Positions 9,651-18,972 of a stretch of 64,000 bases of DNA are shown in pieces. Position 1 is the first letter of the stretch. Each line of letters begins with the position of its first letter. A program made the translations under genes and the position numbers. Origin of the DNA: Flavobacterium sp. I-STPP5a (GTDB lineage: Bacteria > Bacteroidota > Bacteroidia > Flavobacteriales > Flavobacteriaceae); assembly GCF_009764685.1 (NCBI RefSeq), contig NZ_VHLM01000023.1, positions 33,944 through 97,943 of the forward strand, written 5' to 3'. The notes below the pieces were generated by a model. The model was not told the DNA's origin, made no database searches, and saw only the letters and a list, made by a program, of their open reading frames with translations.

Positions 9651-11939
9651 TTAAACTTGTTTGGATTTCTTGCTAGCTTTTTCTTGAGCGTCAATCACTG
9701 CAATTGCCGCCATATTTACCATTTCCTCAACGCTTGCTCCTAATTGAAAAATGTGTACTGGCTTACCCATTCCTAACATAATCGGTCCTATTGAATCCAC
9801 CTTATTAAGTTCTTTCAATAGTTTATACGTAATATTTGCCGATTCTAGATTTGGGAAAACCAACGTATTTACTTTTTTCCCAGCTAGTTTTGAAAATGGA
9901 AACTTCTCTTTTAACATTTCAGGGTTCAAAGCAAAGTCGGCTTGAATTTCTCCATCAATGATCATGTCCGGATAATTCTTATGTAAAAAGGCTACAGCTT
10001 CACGCACTTTTGAAGCATTCTCATTTGATGAAGATCCAAAATTAGAAAACGACACCATAGCTATTACTGGCTCTACTCCAAACATTCTAGCAGTTTTAGC
10101 AGTCATGATTGCAATTTTGGCTAAATCATCTGCTGATGGGTTGATGTTTATTGCGGTATCTGATAAAAACATTGGCCCACGAGCCGTCATCATCATATTT
10201 GTTGTAGCAATTATTGAAGCGCCAGCTGCTTTATCAATCAGTTGCAACATTGGTTTCACTACAGATGGATAACTTCTTGAATGTCCTGTTACCAGTGCAT
10301 CGGCTTCATTTTCATTGACCATCATGGCTGCAAAATAATTTCTTTCGCGCATGAGTTTTTGAGCATCTAGAAGTGAAATACCGCGACGTTGTCTTGTAGA
10401 CCAGTACGTTGAGGCAAATTTATTTCTTCTTGACTCTTCCTCTTTAATTTTTGGATCAATAATAGGCACATCAGCATCAAAGCCAATTTCTTCTTTTAGT
10501 TCCAATATAATTTCTTTGTTCCCTAGTAAAATTGGGAAACCAATACCTTCTTCGTGTACTATTTGAGCTGCTTTTAAAACATCCAAATGATCTGCTTCGG
10601 CAAAAACGATTCGTTTTGGATCCATCTTGGCTCTATTGGTAATCAAACGAACCATTTTGTTATCGTTACCCAAACGATCGTTCAATTCTTCTTCGTATTT
10701 TTTCCAATCTGTAATAGGGTTTAATGCTACGCCAGACTCCATAGCTGCTTTGGCTACAGCCGGTGCAACAATAGATATTAATCTTGGATCAAAAGGTTTT
10801 GGAATGATGTAATCTCTACCAAAATTAAGTTTTGTAGCTCCATAAGCCACATTAACTTGTTCTGGAACAGATTCCTTAGTCAATAAAGCAAGTGCTTTAA
10901 CAGCAGCCATTTTCATAGCTTCATTAATTTTGGTAGCACGTACGTCTAGAGCACCTCTAAAAATGTAAGGAAAACCTAAAACGTTATTAACTTGGTTAGG
11001 AAAATCTGATCTTCCTGTTGCCATAATAACATCTTTACGTGTTGCAATAGCTACATTATAATCAATTTCTGGATCCGGATTTGCCATAGCAAAAACGATA
11101 GGATTATCAGCCATTGTAAGCAGCATCTCTGGAGACATTAATCCTCCTGTAGACAATCCTAGAAAAATATCAGCATCTACTAAAGCCTCGGCAAGAGACA
11201 TTGAAGGGATATTTTTTGCATATTTTAATTGCAGTTCAGACAAACTTGGGTTGTCACTTGTTAACAAACCTTTGCTGTTGAACATGAAAATATTCTCAAC
11301 CTTAACACCCAATAGAACATACAAATCAGCACAAGCAAGTGCCGCCGATCCTGCTCCTGAAACCACCATTTTAACCTCTTCGGCTTTCTTATCAGCAAGT
11401 TCAAGCGCGTTCAACAATGCCGCTGATGAAATGATAGCCGTACCGTGTTGATCATCATGCATTACAGGAATATTTAACTCCTCTACCAAACGCCTTTCTA
11501 TTTCAAAAGATTCTGGTGCTTTGATATCCTCAAGATTGATCCCTCCAAAAGTAGGAGCAATATTCTTAACCGTTTGGATGAACTCTTCAATATCTTTCGT
11601 TCCTATTTCAATATCAAAAACATCAATATCTGCAAAAATTTTAAACAACAAACCTTTTCCTTCCATTACTGGTTTTGAAGCTTCGGGACCTATATCCCCT
11701 AGACCCAAAACAGCAGTACCGTTTGTAATTACGGCTACTAGATTTCCTTTGGCAGTATATTTGTAAACGTTATTGATATCTTTTGCAATTTCTAAACATG
11801 GCTCAGCAACTCCTGGAGAATATGCTAGTGACAAATCTCTTTGCGTAGCATATTTTTTGGTTGGAACAACTTGAATTTTTCCTGGAGTAGGCTTAGCGTG
11901 GTATAATAATGCTTCTCTTCTTTTGTTATTTTTGTCCAT
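9651..11939 (-). CDS. maeB: NADP-dependent malic enzyme with phosphotransacetylase-like C-terminal domain
   Basis: Decarboxylates L-malate to pyruvate with reduction of NAD(P); cytosolic. It has 762 residues from the ATG at 11939, beginning MDKNNKRREALLYH. A TTG nine codons upstream lies inside a -7 box and is unlikely to be used. The malic N-terminal domain (about 20-160) carries the catalytic tyrosine motif SLAYSPGVAEPC, NGTAVLGLGDIG and GKGLLFK. The NAD-binding domain (about 165-400) starts after HDDQHGTAI and has VVSGAGSAALA. Residues from about 425 form a phosphate acetyl/butyryltransferase-like domain (RIVFAEADHLDVLKAAQ), as in MaeB-type hybrids, where it is usually regulatory rather than catalytic. 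Cofactor preference cannot be read with certainty. Confidence 0.94.
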   Translation of the reverse strand: MDKNNKRREALLYHAKPTPGKIQVVPTKKYATQRDLSLAYSPGVAEPCLEIAKDINNVYKYTAKGNLVAVITNGTAVLGLGDIGPEASKPVMEGKGLLFKIFADIDVFDIEIGTKDIEEFIQTVKNIAPTFGGINLEDIKAPESFEIERRLVEELNIPVMHDDQHGTAIISSAALLNALELADKKAEEVKMVVSGAGSAALACADLYVLLGVKVENIFMFNSKGLLTSDNPSLSELQLKYAKNIPSMSLAEALVDADIFLGLSTGGLMSPEMLLTMADNPIVFAMANPDPEIDYNVAIATRKDVIMATGRSDFPNQVNNVLGFPYIFRGALDVRATKINEAMKMAAVKALALLTKESVPEQVNVAYGATKLNFGRDYIIPKPFDPRLISIVAPAVAKAAMESGVALNPITDWKKYEEELNDRLGNDNKMVRLITNRAKMDPKRIVFAEADHLDVLKAAQIVHEEGIGFPILLGNKEIILELKEEIGFDADVPIIDPKIKEEESRRNKFASTYWSTRQRRGISLLDAQKLMRERNYFAAMMVNENEADALVTGHSRSYPSVVKPMLQLIDKAAGASIIATTNMMMTARGPMFLSDTAININPSADDLAKIAIMTAKTARMFGVEPVIAMVSFSNFGSSSNENASKVREAVAFLHKNYPDMIIDGEIQADFALNPEMLKEKFPFSKLAGKKVNTLVFPNLESANITYKLLKELNKVDSIGPIMLGMGKPVHIFQLGASVEEMVNMAAIAVIDAQEKASKKSKQV

Positions 11940-11963
11940 TTTTTTAGCTTTTATTCTATAACA

Positions 11964-11971
11964 CAAAGATA
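11964..11971 (-). promoter_or_regulatory. candidate -7 box for maeB
   Basis: The minus strand reads TATCTTTG, an exact TAnnTTTG match, 24 nt upstream of the maeB ATG at 11939. No clear -33 TTG is seen. Confidence 0.4.
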
Positions 11972-12046
11972 GAAGACTTGGTTTAAAAAGTCAGCTTTTA
12001 TACTATTCTTTTCAAATTTTGGGCTCTTTTATTATCTTGTAAACTA

Positions 12047-12074
12047 ATATAGCCGCATATAAATGCAGCTATAT
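12047..12074 (-). other. hairpin downstream of the CBS-domain gene
   Basis: The arms ATATAGC and GCTATAT continue into GCAT and ATGC across one mismatch, around an ATAA loop. It sits 20 nt past the stop codon of the CBS gene. The following minus-strand sequence has no clean T run, so it may be a weak terminator or a 3' stability element. Confidence 0.45.
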
Positions 12075-12094
12075 CAATGTTATAAAATATTTAT

Positions 12095-12520
12095 TTACTG
12101 TGTAATATAGGTATTTAAATGCTGTATAGTATCTTTTTGCAACTCTATTATTGCTTTTACAACATCGCTTATGGATATAATTCCTATTACAATATCATTC
12201 TCTAAAACGGGCAAGTGACGTACTCTTTTTGTACTCATTAACTCCATACAAAAATCCAAATTATCTGTTGGTTTTACGGTCACCACATTTGTCTCCATAA
12301 TTTCATGAACAAATGTTTTCTTTGAAGATTTTGCTTTTAAAACAATTTTCCTAGCATAATCCCGCTCTGATAAAACTCCTTTTAGCTCTGTGTCTTCAAT
12401 AATGAGGATGGCTCCAATGTTTTTTTCACTCATAATGGTCAGAGCTTCGTAGACTGTATGGGTTGATAGTATAGAGAATACCTCTTTCCCTTTTGTGCTT
12501 AAAATTTGGTTTACTGTCAT
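12095..12520 (-). CDS. tandem CBS-domain protein
   Basis: A small soluble protein made only of a pair of CBS domains, which usually bind adenine nucleotides and act as a sensor module. It has 141 residues from the ATG at 12520 (MTVNQILSTKG); a TTG two codons earlier is the alternative. Repeat 1 covers about 5-65 (VYEALTIMSEKNIGAILIIE, then GVLSERDYARKIV) and repeat 2 about 72-135 (MSTKRVRHLPVLEND, then GIISISDVVKA). There is no fused transporter or enzyme domain. It follows the sugar-kinase gene after 86 nt, but a functional link is not established. Confidence 0.9.
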   Translation of the reverse strand: MTVNQILSTKGKEVFSILSTHTVYEALTIMSEKNIGAILIIEDTELKGVLSERDYARKIVLKAKSSKKTFVHEIMETNVVTVKPTDNLDFCMELMSTKRVRHLPVLENDIVIGIISISDVVKAIIELQKDTIQHLNTYITQ

Positions 12521-12606
12521 AATCAATTCATTTAGTGGATGATAAAGTTATAAAAAATAAACATAAAAGGATATAAATTGTAGTAAGAATATCTTTTGCC
12601 AGGTAG

Positions 12607-13542
12607 CTACTCTAATTCGATAAACGAACCAATATCAATATTAGTAGGAAGTCTGCCGACATTTTGCAATTTAAGAACTGCAAGTTTTTGAGCTATCGTA
12701 ATAGTATCATTAAAATTTTTATTCAAAAGTTGCGCATACAAAAAGCCTGTCCAAAATGCATCACCAGCACCTGTGGCATCTTTTATTTCTAGAACTGGAA
12801 TTGATTCCTGATGAAAAAGCCCAAACTCTTTGTCTGACAAAACCACTCCTTCTTTTCCTTTTGTCAAGCAAATTGTGGAAGCACCTAGGTCATGAAAATA
12901 TTCAAAAATAAAATCTTCGGTTTTTGCTTCTGAAAACAGCCTGTAGCAATCATCCTCACTTAGTTTTACTAATGGATCCGTTGCTAAATACTCTTTCAGC
13001 ACCGATTTAGCTTCCTCTCTATCCTTCCAAATTCGTTCCGAAAAATTAATATCGATACTTGTTTTCAATCCCAATTGCTTTGCTCTTTTAGCGCTTTCAA
13101 GAATGGTGGTGCGAGCAGGTTCTTTACTTAATGCGAAACAAGTTGTATGAAAAATTTTGGCTTTTTCGAGTAAATCATCTGTAATTTGATCCGGGTAAAT
13201 TTGAGAATCAGCTTCTCTAAAAGGAATAAAATCAGGGGTTCCCGTAGATTTAGAAACAAATATCACCGAAGTTGGCTTATCATCAATTTTTTTAACATAA
13301 GAAGTAATGACATTATTAGCCTTCAATTTACGAACGATATACTCTCCTAATCCATCTTGACCACAAGTGGCTACTAAAGCTGATTTCAAGCCTAATCTTG
13401 TTGCATTAACAGCAACATTTGTAGGGGATCCACCTAAAAATCGATGGAAATCTTTAGTTCTATTAATTGAAGTGTCAATTTGATGACCTATAAAATCAAT
13501 TACAACTTCCCCAATACAAATTATATCAATAGATTTTTTCAT
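12607..13542 (-). CDS. PfkB-family carbohydrate kinase, probable fructokinase
   Basis: A ribokinase/PfkB-family sugar kinase of 311 residues. The N-terminal signature appears as FLGGSPTNVAVNATRLG (near residue 35), and the C-terminal signature is DATGAGDAFWTGF with the catalytic aspartate in GAGD (near residue 260). Fructokinases and KdgK-type kinases share this pattern. The neighbours (glycosidase, SUT-like transporter, TonB-dependent receptor) favour phosphorylation of fructose released from sucrose or another fructoside. It starts 4 nt after the stop of the glycosidase gene, so they are co-transcribed. The family is certain; the substrate is inferred from context. Confidence 0.9.
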   Translation of the reverse strand: MKKSIDIICIGEVVIDFIGHQIDTSINRTKDFHRFLGGSPTNVAVNATRLGLKSALVATCGQDGLGEYIVRKLKANNVITSYVKKIDDKPTSVIFVSKSTGTPDFIPFREADSQIYPDQITDDLLEKAKIFHTTCFALSKEPARTTILESAKRAKQLGLKTSIDINFSERIWKDREEAKSVLKEYLATDPLVKLSEDDCYRLFSEAKTEDFIFEYFHDLGASTICLTKGKEGVVLSDKEFGLFHQESIPVLEIKDATGAGDAFWTGFLYAQLLNKNFNDTITIAQKLAVLKLQNVGRLPTNIDIGSFIELE

Positions 13543-13546
13543 TTTT

Positions 13547-14722
13547 TTAAACTAAATATTTAAAATCACTGTAAATACTTTGATGCAACATTACAGTTGC
13601 AGCTGCGCTCCATGTGCAATATAAAACTCCATTAGGCAATTGGGTTTTACTATTGAAATTTTCGTAAAAACTATAATTATCAATTTTATTAATAGCATTT
13701 ATAGCTTGAAGTATTTCTATAGCTTCTTCTTTTTTTGCAGAAGATAACAAGGCGAGTCCATAAAAACCATTAACCATAGACCAACTTCCGCCATTATGAA
13801 ATTCGTTTGGAAAGTTCCTAAATTCGTATTTATAATTATTTTTAAGCAAGTTCCAGTCAGGGTCATTCTCTTTTATTGGCGGCCAGAAAGCAGGCAGCAA
13901 CTTTAATGGCATTTTGTTTTTCAACCCTAATGAATACGACACTACATCTTCTTGAAGTGTAGGAGTTCCAATCTTTAAGAGTAGTACTAAGGAATTAGCA
14001 AAAGCATCAAACTGCATCTTATAACCTGCTGGAGAAAACGAACAAGGCATGAAATTTTGAATATTAGCTTCCTTGTATGCTCTTTCGTGGTATTTCTCTC
14101 CAACTGAGTTTGGACAAAAATTAATTACTAACTGTTGCGTAATTTGTTCAATTTTACTTGCTATCAAATCACTTTTGCAAAAATAATTATAACTTTTAAG
14201 AGCCCATACTCTCAATAATTGATCATACAGCACATACCCATCTGTTATGTATTCATCAGCCCAATTACCAGAAAGAGGCACATAAAGCAAATGTTTATTA
14301 TTAAATTCCCAAGCTTCTAAAAGCTGTAAACACTTTTGAATATTACTCTCATATTTTTGAATGAATGCGTGGTCCTTTTTATAAAAAGCGAATTGACAAA
14401 CACCAATAATAAACCATGTTACTGCATCAACTCTACCTGCTAAACCTCCATAGCTCACTTCTACATTATCTCCATCTATCATTACATTTGAAGGAATTGT
14501 ACCGTTATGATGCTGATTTTTTGCTAATGTTTCTAATGTATCAGCAAAGGTCTCAATCAAATTTTCATCGGAAGAGGCTAATGCTGCTAAACCACAAATA
14601 ACTCCATCTCTAGCCCAAACTCTTTTGTAATTTGAAATGTTTTGAGCACTTGCTAAAAATCCTTCTTTAGACGAAGCATTATGTAATAGTTCAATTGCTT
14701 TTTTATAATCTATATTTTCCAT
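13547..14722 (-). CDS. (alpha/alpha)6-barrel glycoside hydrolase, probable intracellular invertase or alpha-glucosidase
   Basis: A 391-residue soluble protein without a signal peptide, so cytoplasmic. The pattern fits the six-hairpin glycosidase clan that includes GH100 neutral invertases and glycogen-debranching-like enzymes: KRVWARDGVICGLAAL (aspartate at residue 39), YGGLAGRVDAVTWF, GNWADEYITDGYVLYDQ with acidic residues near 155, and FHNGGSWSMVNGFYG near the end. Catalytic residues cannot be fixed without an alignment. Its ATG overlaps the stop of the transporter gene (TAATG), and a sugar kinase follows after 4 nt. With a sucrose-transporter-like permease next door I infer cleavage of imported sucrose or a similar sugar. 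The alternative label in databases would be amylo-alpha-1,6-glucosidase. Confidence 0.72.
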   Translation of the reverse strand: MENIDYKKAIELLHNASSKEGFLASAQNISNYKRVWARDGVICGLAALASSDENLIETFADTLETLAKNQHHNGTIPSNVMIDGDNVEVSYGGLAGRVDAVTWFIIGVCQFAFYKKDHAFIQKYESNIQKCLQLLEAWEFNNKHLLYVPLSGNWADEYITDGYVLYDQLLRVWALKSYNYFCKSDLIASKIEQITQQLVINFCPNSVGEKYHERAYKEANIQNFMPCSFSPAGYKMQFDAFANSLVLLLKIGTPTLQEDVVSYSLGLKNKMPLKLLPAFWPPIKENDPDWNLLKNNYKYEFRNFPNEFHNGGSWSMVNGFYGLALLSSAKKEEAIEILQAINAINKIDNYSFYENFNSKTQLPNGVLYCTWSAAATVMLHQSIYSDFKYLV

Positions 14723-16098
14723 TATACTATAGCTTCTTTTCGGTTTTTAACAGTTATAAAAAGAGTGAAAACTGCACCTAAAATTAAAAAGACACCTGCT
14801 AGTTTAATCACATTCAATGGATTCCTTCCTAATAAATCATATACAAAGTATTGCATGGTCAAGACTTGAATCGCCATTGGTATAACAATAAACATGTTGA
14901 AAATACCCATATAAATACCCGTTTTATCTTTTGGAATAGAGCCAGCCAAAAGCTGATAAGGCATAGCCATCATAGAAGCCCACGAAATCCCTAAACCAAA
15001 TGAGTATAAAAAGATGGTTGTTACGGCTACGTTTTCTCCAAACGGATTGTGCATTACAAATAGAACATCTACATTGTTTAAAAATGGAATACTTAATAAA
15101 CCTATTCCGCCCAATAATAAAGCGAAAAAATGAACTCCTTTTGCCCCGATTTTAAGAGCTAAAGGAACCAGTAAAAAAGCAACCATAAAACAAATGATAT
15201 TATAGGTTCCATTTAAACTGCCAGTCAACAATTGAGCTTGAGAAAACCCTTCTGATGCTTGGTCTGTAGTCTTAAAAATAGAAATTGAAAGTGTGGATGT
15301 GATGTATTGCCAGTAACAAAACATGGCGTACCAAGTAAAGAATTTAACCGGTATTAATTGTTTCATTGTTAAGGGCATGGTACGGAAAGCCATTACAATG
15401 TCTACTAAAACCGTTTTAAAAATATTTTGATTCTTCTTTTCTTTAATTACTGCTAACTCCTCTTCAGTGGGTGGATATTCTTTTGTTGTAAAAACTGAAA
15501 TCAAAACCGAAACAATAGCAGCAAAAGCTCCAATGAAAAAAGCCCAATAAGTATACGTTGGGATCCCATTTGATAATTTATCCGTAATTGCCAGAATTCC
15601 AAAAGCCACTAAAATAGCAGGGGTAAAATTAGCCAATGTTATACCTAATCCTGTAAAGAAACTTTGCATCAAAAAACCTAATGATTGTTGTTTTTGATCT
15701 AATTTGTCGGCTATAAAGGCACGATATGGCTCCATGGCCAAATTATTTGCAGCATCTAAAATCCACAGCAAACTTGCTGCCATAAAAATAGAATTAGAAA
15801 AAGGCATTACCAGCAATGCAAAACTTGAGATTAAAGCTCCAATAAGGAAAAATGGTTTTCGGCGACCAAATTTTGGTGACCAAGTGCCGTCACTAATCGC
15901 CCCAACAATTGGCTGAATTATCAAACCGGTAATAGGACCAGCAAGCCACAACATCGGTAAGCTACCTTCATCAGCTCCTAGATATTTATAAATTGCACTC
16001 ATGTTACTTTGTTGCAACCCAAAACTGAATTGAATTCCAAAGAACCCAAAATTCATGTTCCATATTTGCCAAAAATTAAGTTTTACCTTTTTAAACAT
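14722..16098 (-). CDS. MFS sugar transporter of the SUT/SLC45-like type
   Basis: An inner-membrane sugar:cation symporter with about 12 membrane segments in 458 residues. The N-terminal region resembles plant and animal SUT/SLC45 transporters: GIQFSFGLQQSNMSAIY, then LWLAGPITGLIIQPIVGAIS, and the loop motif FGRRKPFF between helices 2 and 3. In Bacteroidota such permeases carry disaccharides from the periplasm into the cytoplasm. It lies 91 nt downstream of the TonB-dependent receptor and shares a TAATG overlap with the glycosidase, so periplasmic uptake is directly coupled to hydrolysis. Maltose is the main alternative substrate, but no maltose phosphorylase or SusCD genes are present here. 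Confidence 0.85.
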   Translation of the reverse strand: MFKKVKLNFWQIWNMNFGFFGIQFSFGLQQSNMSAIYKYLGADEGSLPMLWLAGPITGLIIQPIVGAISDGTWSPKFGRRKPFFLIGALISSFALLVMPFSNSIFMAASLLWILDAANNLAMEPYRAFIADKLDQKQQSLGFLMQSFFTGLGITLANFTPAILVAFGILAITDKLSNGIPTYTYWAFFIGAFAAIVSVLISVFTTKEYPPTEEELAVIKEKKNQNIFKTVLVDIVMAFRTMPLTMKQLIPVKFFTWYAMFCYWQYITSTLSISIFKTTDQASEGFSQAQLLTGSLNGTYNIICFMVAFLLVPLALKIGAKGVHFFALLLGGIGLLSIPFLNNVDVLFVMHNPFGENVAVTTIFLYSFGLGISWASMMAMPYQLLAGSIPKDKTGIYMGIFNMFIVIPMAIQVLTMQYFVYDLLGRNPLNVIKLAGVFLILGAVFTLFITVKNRKEAIV

Positions 16099-16129
16099 GC
16101 TCCTATTCTTTTTTTAAATTAAAAAAAGC

Positions 16130-16157
16130 AACTCCTATATTTAAAAATACAGGAATT
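16130..16157 (-). other. intergenic hairpin between receptor and transporter genes
   Basis: AACTCCTATATTT and AAATACAGGAATT form a stem with two imperfect positions and a two-base gap at the tip. No T run follows on the minus strand. It is more likely an mRNA-processing or stability element that sets different levels of receptor and downstream genes than a terminator. Confidence 0.4.
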
Positions 16158-16189
16158 GTCTAATCACTAATTAATCATGAAACATTTCA

Positions 16190-18814
16190 TTAAAATCTAT
16201 ATGACAAAGCCATAGAAATTGATCTTCCCGTCAATGACCTTGCTCTTACATAGTTTACTGTATTCTCAGTTATATTTCCTTCTTCTGCCTCTGTAATTGC
16301 TAATGAGTTGAAAATATTATTACCAGATAGATTCACTGATAAACCTTTTGTCAAACCAACTTCTACAAAACCATTTACAATTACAAAACCATTCATTACA
16401 AGTTGATTTGAGTCTTGAGCAAAAGCTTTAGTCTGACCAATAAAACTTAGACCTAAAGTATTTTTCTTATCCATAAATTTAAACGTTGGCATTACACCAT
16501 ACATCAATTTAGGCTGTCTTCTTGGCTCATTTCCTTTATCTGCACCTGATGTTATTTCCGCTTTAGTATACGTCATTGAACCTCTAAGGTTTAAATTATC
16601 TGATAAATCATATGCTGACTCAAGCTCTAAACCTAAAGATTTGTAATTATTTTGTCTAATTACATTTGCTCCAGCCTCATAACCTGCTTGCTCATCAGTT
16701 TTAGAACCAAAAGCTGTTGCATAAACATATCCTTTATTAATTTTTTGTTTGTATCCAATTTCGGATTGCATTAAAAAATCCAACGCGTTGATTTTATCTC
16801 CATCTAAATAATCCAAGCCATTAAATAAAATTCTATCAGCCTTTGCAGATGCACCTCTACTAACTCTAGCAAATAGTGATTGTTTCGCATTTAACAAATA
16901 GTTCCCTCCTAACGTGTATGAAAAATAGTCGTAAGTATAATTAACTGGAGTATCATTTGCAGTATTCACAGCAAAGACATTGTTCTCCGGTGCTGATAAT
17001 ATTCCGTCATTATTGATGTCGTAACTTGTTGCTGTCCCGCCTGTAAAAGAACCAGTAACTTTTCCGTTATCATATCGTACCCCACCTTCAAAAGATAGGT
17101 TTTTAGATAAATCAAATGAAACATTTACGTAAGGTGCAGATACGTTATACTGCGTATCGTAATTTCTAGCTAAATTACCCCAAGCAGGAGTTCCATAAGC
17201 ATAGAGTCCGTTTTCAGATAATAGATTTCCGTTAACATCCTTTACATTAATTAAACGCGGATTATTGTCTGATACTTCTTGTAAGTAAGAGTTCCATAAC
17301 CAAGACATTGAAACATTTTGCATCGATTTGAAAAATCCAAAAGTAACACCTAAATTATCTATTTTCTTTGTCAATCTCAAATCATTCATAAAATTACTCA
17401 TGTCGTTCAATTGTGTATCAAACATATGAACTCTAGCAACTAATCCATTTGGAATATTAAAAGCTGTCCCATCATTTGCATAACTTAGCGTAGCGCCTGC
17501 ACCAAAAGAATTTGCAATAGCAGTAGCTGTACCCAATTCAGCAGGAAATGGAGATATAAAACCACCACTGTTTGCAGAATAACGTAAATTATCAGAAACT
17601 TTCCAGTTATTATCTAAATCAAAAGTAGCACTAGCACCTATAGATTTTGAAATAGGGTGCATTCCATTTGCAACTTTTTCTCTTCTTACATTTCCATCTG
17701 TCCCAAGCCCTACATTATGGTTTAAATAAATAGATTGCATTGATCCTCTAGTAGCATCATATCCATCTACGCTCGTCCACTTTGGATTAGCATTTGTTCC
17801 AGAAACCTGAACAGGCATTGGCATATATGCTACTGCTCTATCATTTAAAAATTTAGCATAAACTGTTACTGATCCTTTTTCAAACTCTTTTGTAATATTG
17901 AATTTTACTTGGCCACCATTATTACTATTAAAACCCGTTTTTCTAACGCCTTCACCTGTTCTATAAAAACCACCTACATGAAAATACAATCCATCACCTA
18001 TTTTAGCCCCATAATCAATATCTGTTCTGAAATTTTCATAATCTAGTCCAAAAGTAGTACTCATAGTTCCTCCTTCAGTTTTCCCAGTTTTACTAATGAA
18101 ATTGATAATTCCTCCAGGAGAATTAGAAGATAATGTTGAAGCTGAACCTCCACGAATAGCCTCAATTCTTGCCACATTACCATCAAATCTTGTAAAGATA
18201 TCAGCCGTTGCAAAAGCAATATCTCCAAATAATAATACCGGAAGGCCATCTTCTTGAATTTGCAAATATTTAGAACCTCCAGATGATATTGGCACACCAC
18301 GAACTGATATATTTGAATTTCCTTCTCCTCCAGATGATTCTGAGCGTATTCCTGGAATTGTTCTAAAAATCTCAGCAGTAGATCTTGGTGCAGACTGCTC
18401 TATTTCTTTTGTATTTATTGAAGTAATAGAAACACTAGATTTAATTTTTGTTCTAGGATTAACTACACCTGTAATAATAACATCATCAAGCACATTATTA
18501 TCTTCGGTTAAAGTTATATTCTTAATCACATTTCCATTTACTTCAATTTTAAACATAACATTTTTATATCCAATGTATGAAGCAATAAAATCAAAAGTTC
18601 CATTTTTAAGATTTGAAAAATTATATTTTCCATCAATATCTGTAACAACTGACTTTGAGGAATCTTTAATTAAAATATTAACACCTAGTATTGGTGCTCC
18701 ATTAACATCCGAAACAACTCCTGCAACGGTCGAATTTTGCGCAAAAGAAAGATTAAATAGTAGTAATGCTACAATAATCCCTATTTGCTTGATTAATAAA
18801 ATAAATCTTTTCAT
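16190..18814 (-). CDS. TonB-dependent outer-membrane receptor, probable sugar importer
   Basis: An 874-residue outer-membrane receptor driven by TonB. Signal peptide about residues 1-25 (cleavage after LSFA). A carboxypeptidase-regulatory-like domain follows (about 28-110: VAGVVSDVNGAPILGVNILI), then the plug domain (about 115-240: NISVRGVPISSGGSKY and IEAIRGGSAS), then a large barrel ending in the aromatic strand SMALSYRF. No SusD-type lipoprotein gene follows, so it is not a classical SusCD pair; it resembles stand-alone sucrose-type receptors. It heads the operon and diverges from the LacI gene across two palindromic operators. Substrate is inferred from neighbours. Confidence 0.9.
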   Translation of the reverse strand: MKRFILLIKQIGIIVALLLFNLSFAQNSTVAGVVSDVNGAPILGVNILIKDSSKSVVTDIDGKYNFSNLKNGTFDFIASYIGYKNVMFKIEVNGNVIKNITLTEDNNVLDDVIITGVVNPRTKIKSSVSITSINTKEIEQSAPRSTAEIFRTIPGIRSESSGGEGNSNISVRGVPISSGGSKYLQIQEDGLPVLLFGDIAFATADIFTRFDGNVARIEAIRGGSASTLSSNSPGGIINFISKTGKTEGGTMSTTFGLDYENFRTDIDYGAKIGDGLYFHVGGFYRTGEGVRKTGFNSNNGGQVKFNITKEFEKGSVTVYAKFLNDRAVAYMPMPVQVSGTNANPKWTSVDGYDATRGSMQSIYLNHNVGLGTDGNVRREKVANGMHPISKSIGASATFDLDNNWKVSDNLRYSANSGGFISPFPAELGTATAIANSFGAGATLSYANDGTAFNIPNGLVARVHMFDTQLNDMSNFMNDLRLTKKIDNLGVTFGFFKSMQNVSMSWLWNSYLQEVSDNNPRLINVKDVNGNLLSENGLYAYGTPAWGNLARNYDTQYNVSAPYVNVSFDLSKNLSFEGGVRYDNGKVTGSFTGGTATSYDINNDGILSAPENNVFAVNTANDTPVNYTYDYFSYTLGGNYLLNAKQSLFARVSRGASAKADRILFNGLDYLDGDKINALDFLMQSEIGYKQKINKGYVYATAFGSKTDEQAGYEAGANVIRQNNYKSLGLELESAYDLSDNLNLRGSMTYTKAEITSGADKGNEPRRQPKLMYGVMPTFKFMDKKNTLGLSFIGQTKAFAQDSNQLVMNGFVIVNGFVEVGLTKGLSVNLSGNNIFNSLAITEAEEGNITENTVNYVRARSLTGRSISMALSYRF

Positions 18815-18859
18815 GGTCTTAAAATAAATTAGTTAATAACTTTTATTTGGTTTAATTAT

Positions 18860-18867
18860 CAAATGTA
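18860..18867 (-). promoter_or_regulatory. candidate -7 box for the sugar-uptake operon
   Basis: The minus strand reads TACATTTG, an exact TAnnTTTG match, 45 nt upstream of the receptor start codon. The two LacI-type palindromes lie 36-69 bp further upstream. No good -33 TTG is seen, which would fit a regulated promoter. Confidence 0.45.
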
Positions 18868-18902
18868 TAATTATAAAGAACTAAAATAACGAATACCGCA
18901 AA

Positions 18903-18916
18903 CGAAAACGTTTTCG
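18903..18916. promoter_or_regulatory. LacI-family operator, copy 1
   Basis: A perfect 14-bp palindrome, CGAAAACGTTTTCG, with the central CG step typical of LacI/GalR operators. Its centre is exactly 20 bp from the centre of copy 2, so both sites face nearly the same side of the helix. It lies between the receptor gene and the divergent lacI-type gene, whose product is the obvious binder. Confidence 0.85.
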
Positions 18917-18922
18917 AATTAC

Positions 18923-18936
18923 CGAAAACGTTTTCG
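18923..18936. promoter_or_regulatory. LacI-family operator, copy 2
   Basis: A second perfect CGAAAACGTTTTCG palindrome. It abuts the possible -33 TTTG (18938-18941) of the lacI-type gene, so binding here could also autoregulate the regulator. Confidence 0.85.
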
Positions 18937-18937
18937 A

Positions 18938-18968
18938 TTTGATATAAAAAAATATTTCCCCATATTTG
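18938..18968 (+). promoter_or_regulatory. candidate promoter of the lacI-type gene
   Basis: TTTG at 18938-18941, a 19-nt spacer, then CATATTTG at 18961-18968, which matches TAnnTTTG except at the first base. The box ends only 4 nt before the ATG, so transcription would begin at or next to the start codon. Confidence 0.45.
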
Positions 18969-18972
18969 TTTA

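Noticed and set aside
12047..12074. Rho-independent terminator after the CBS gene
   Set aside because: The hairpin is good but no T run follows on the coding strand, so it is reported as a hairpin only.
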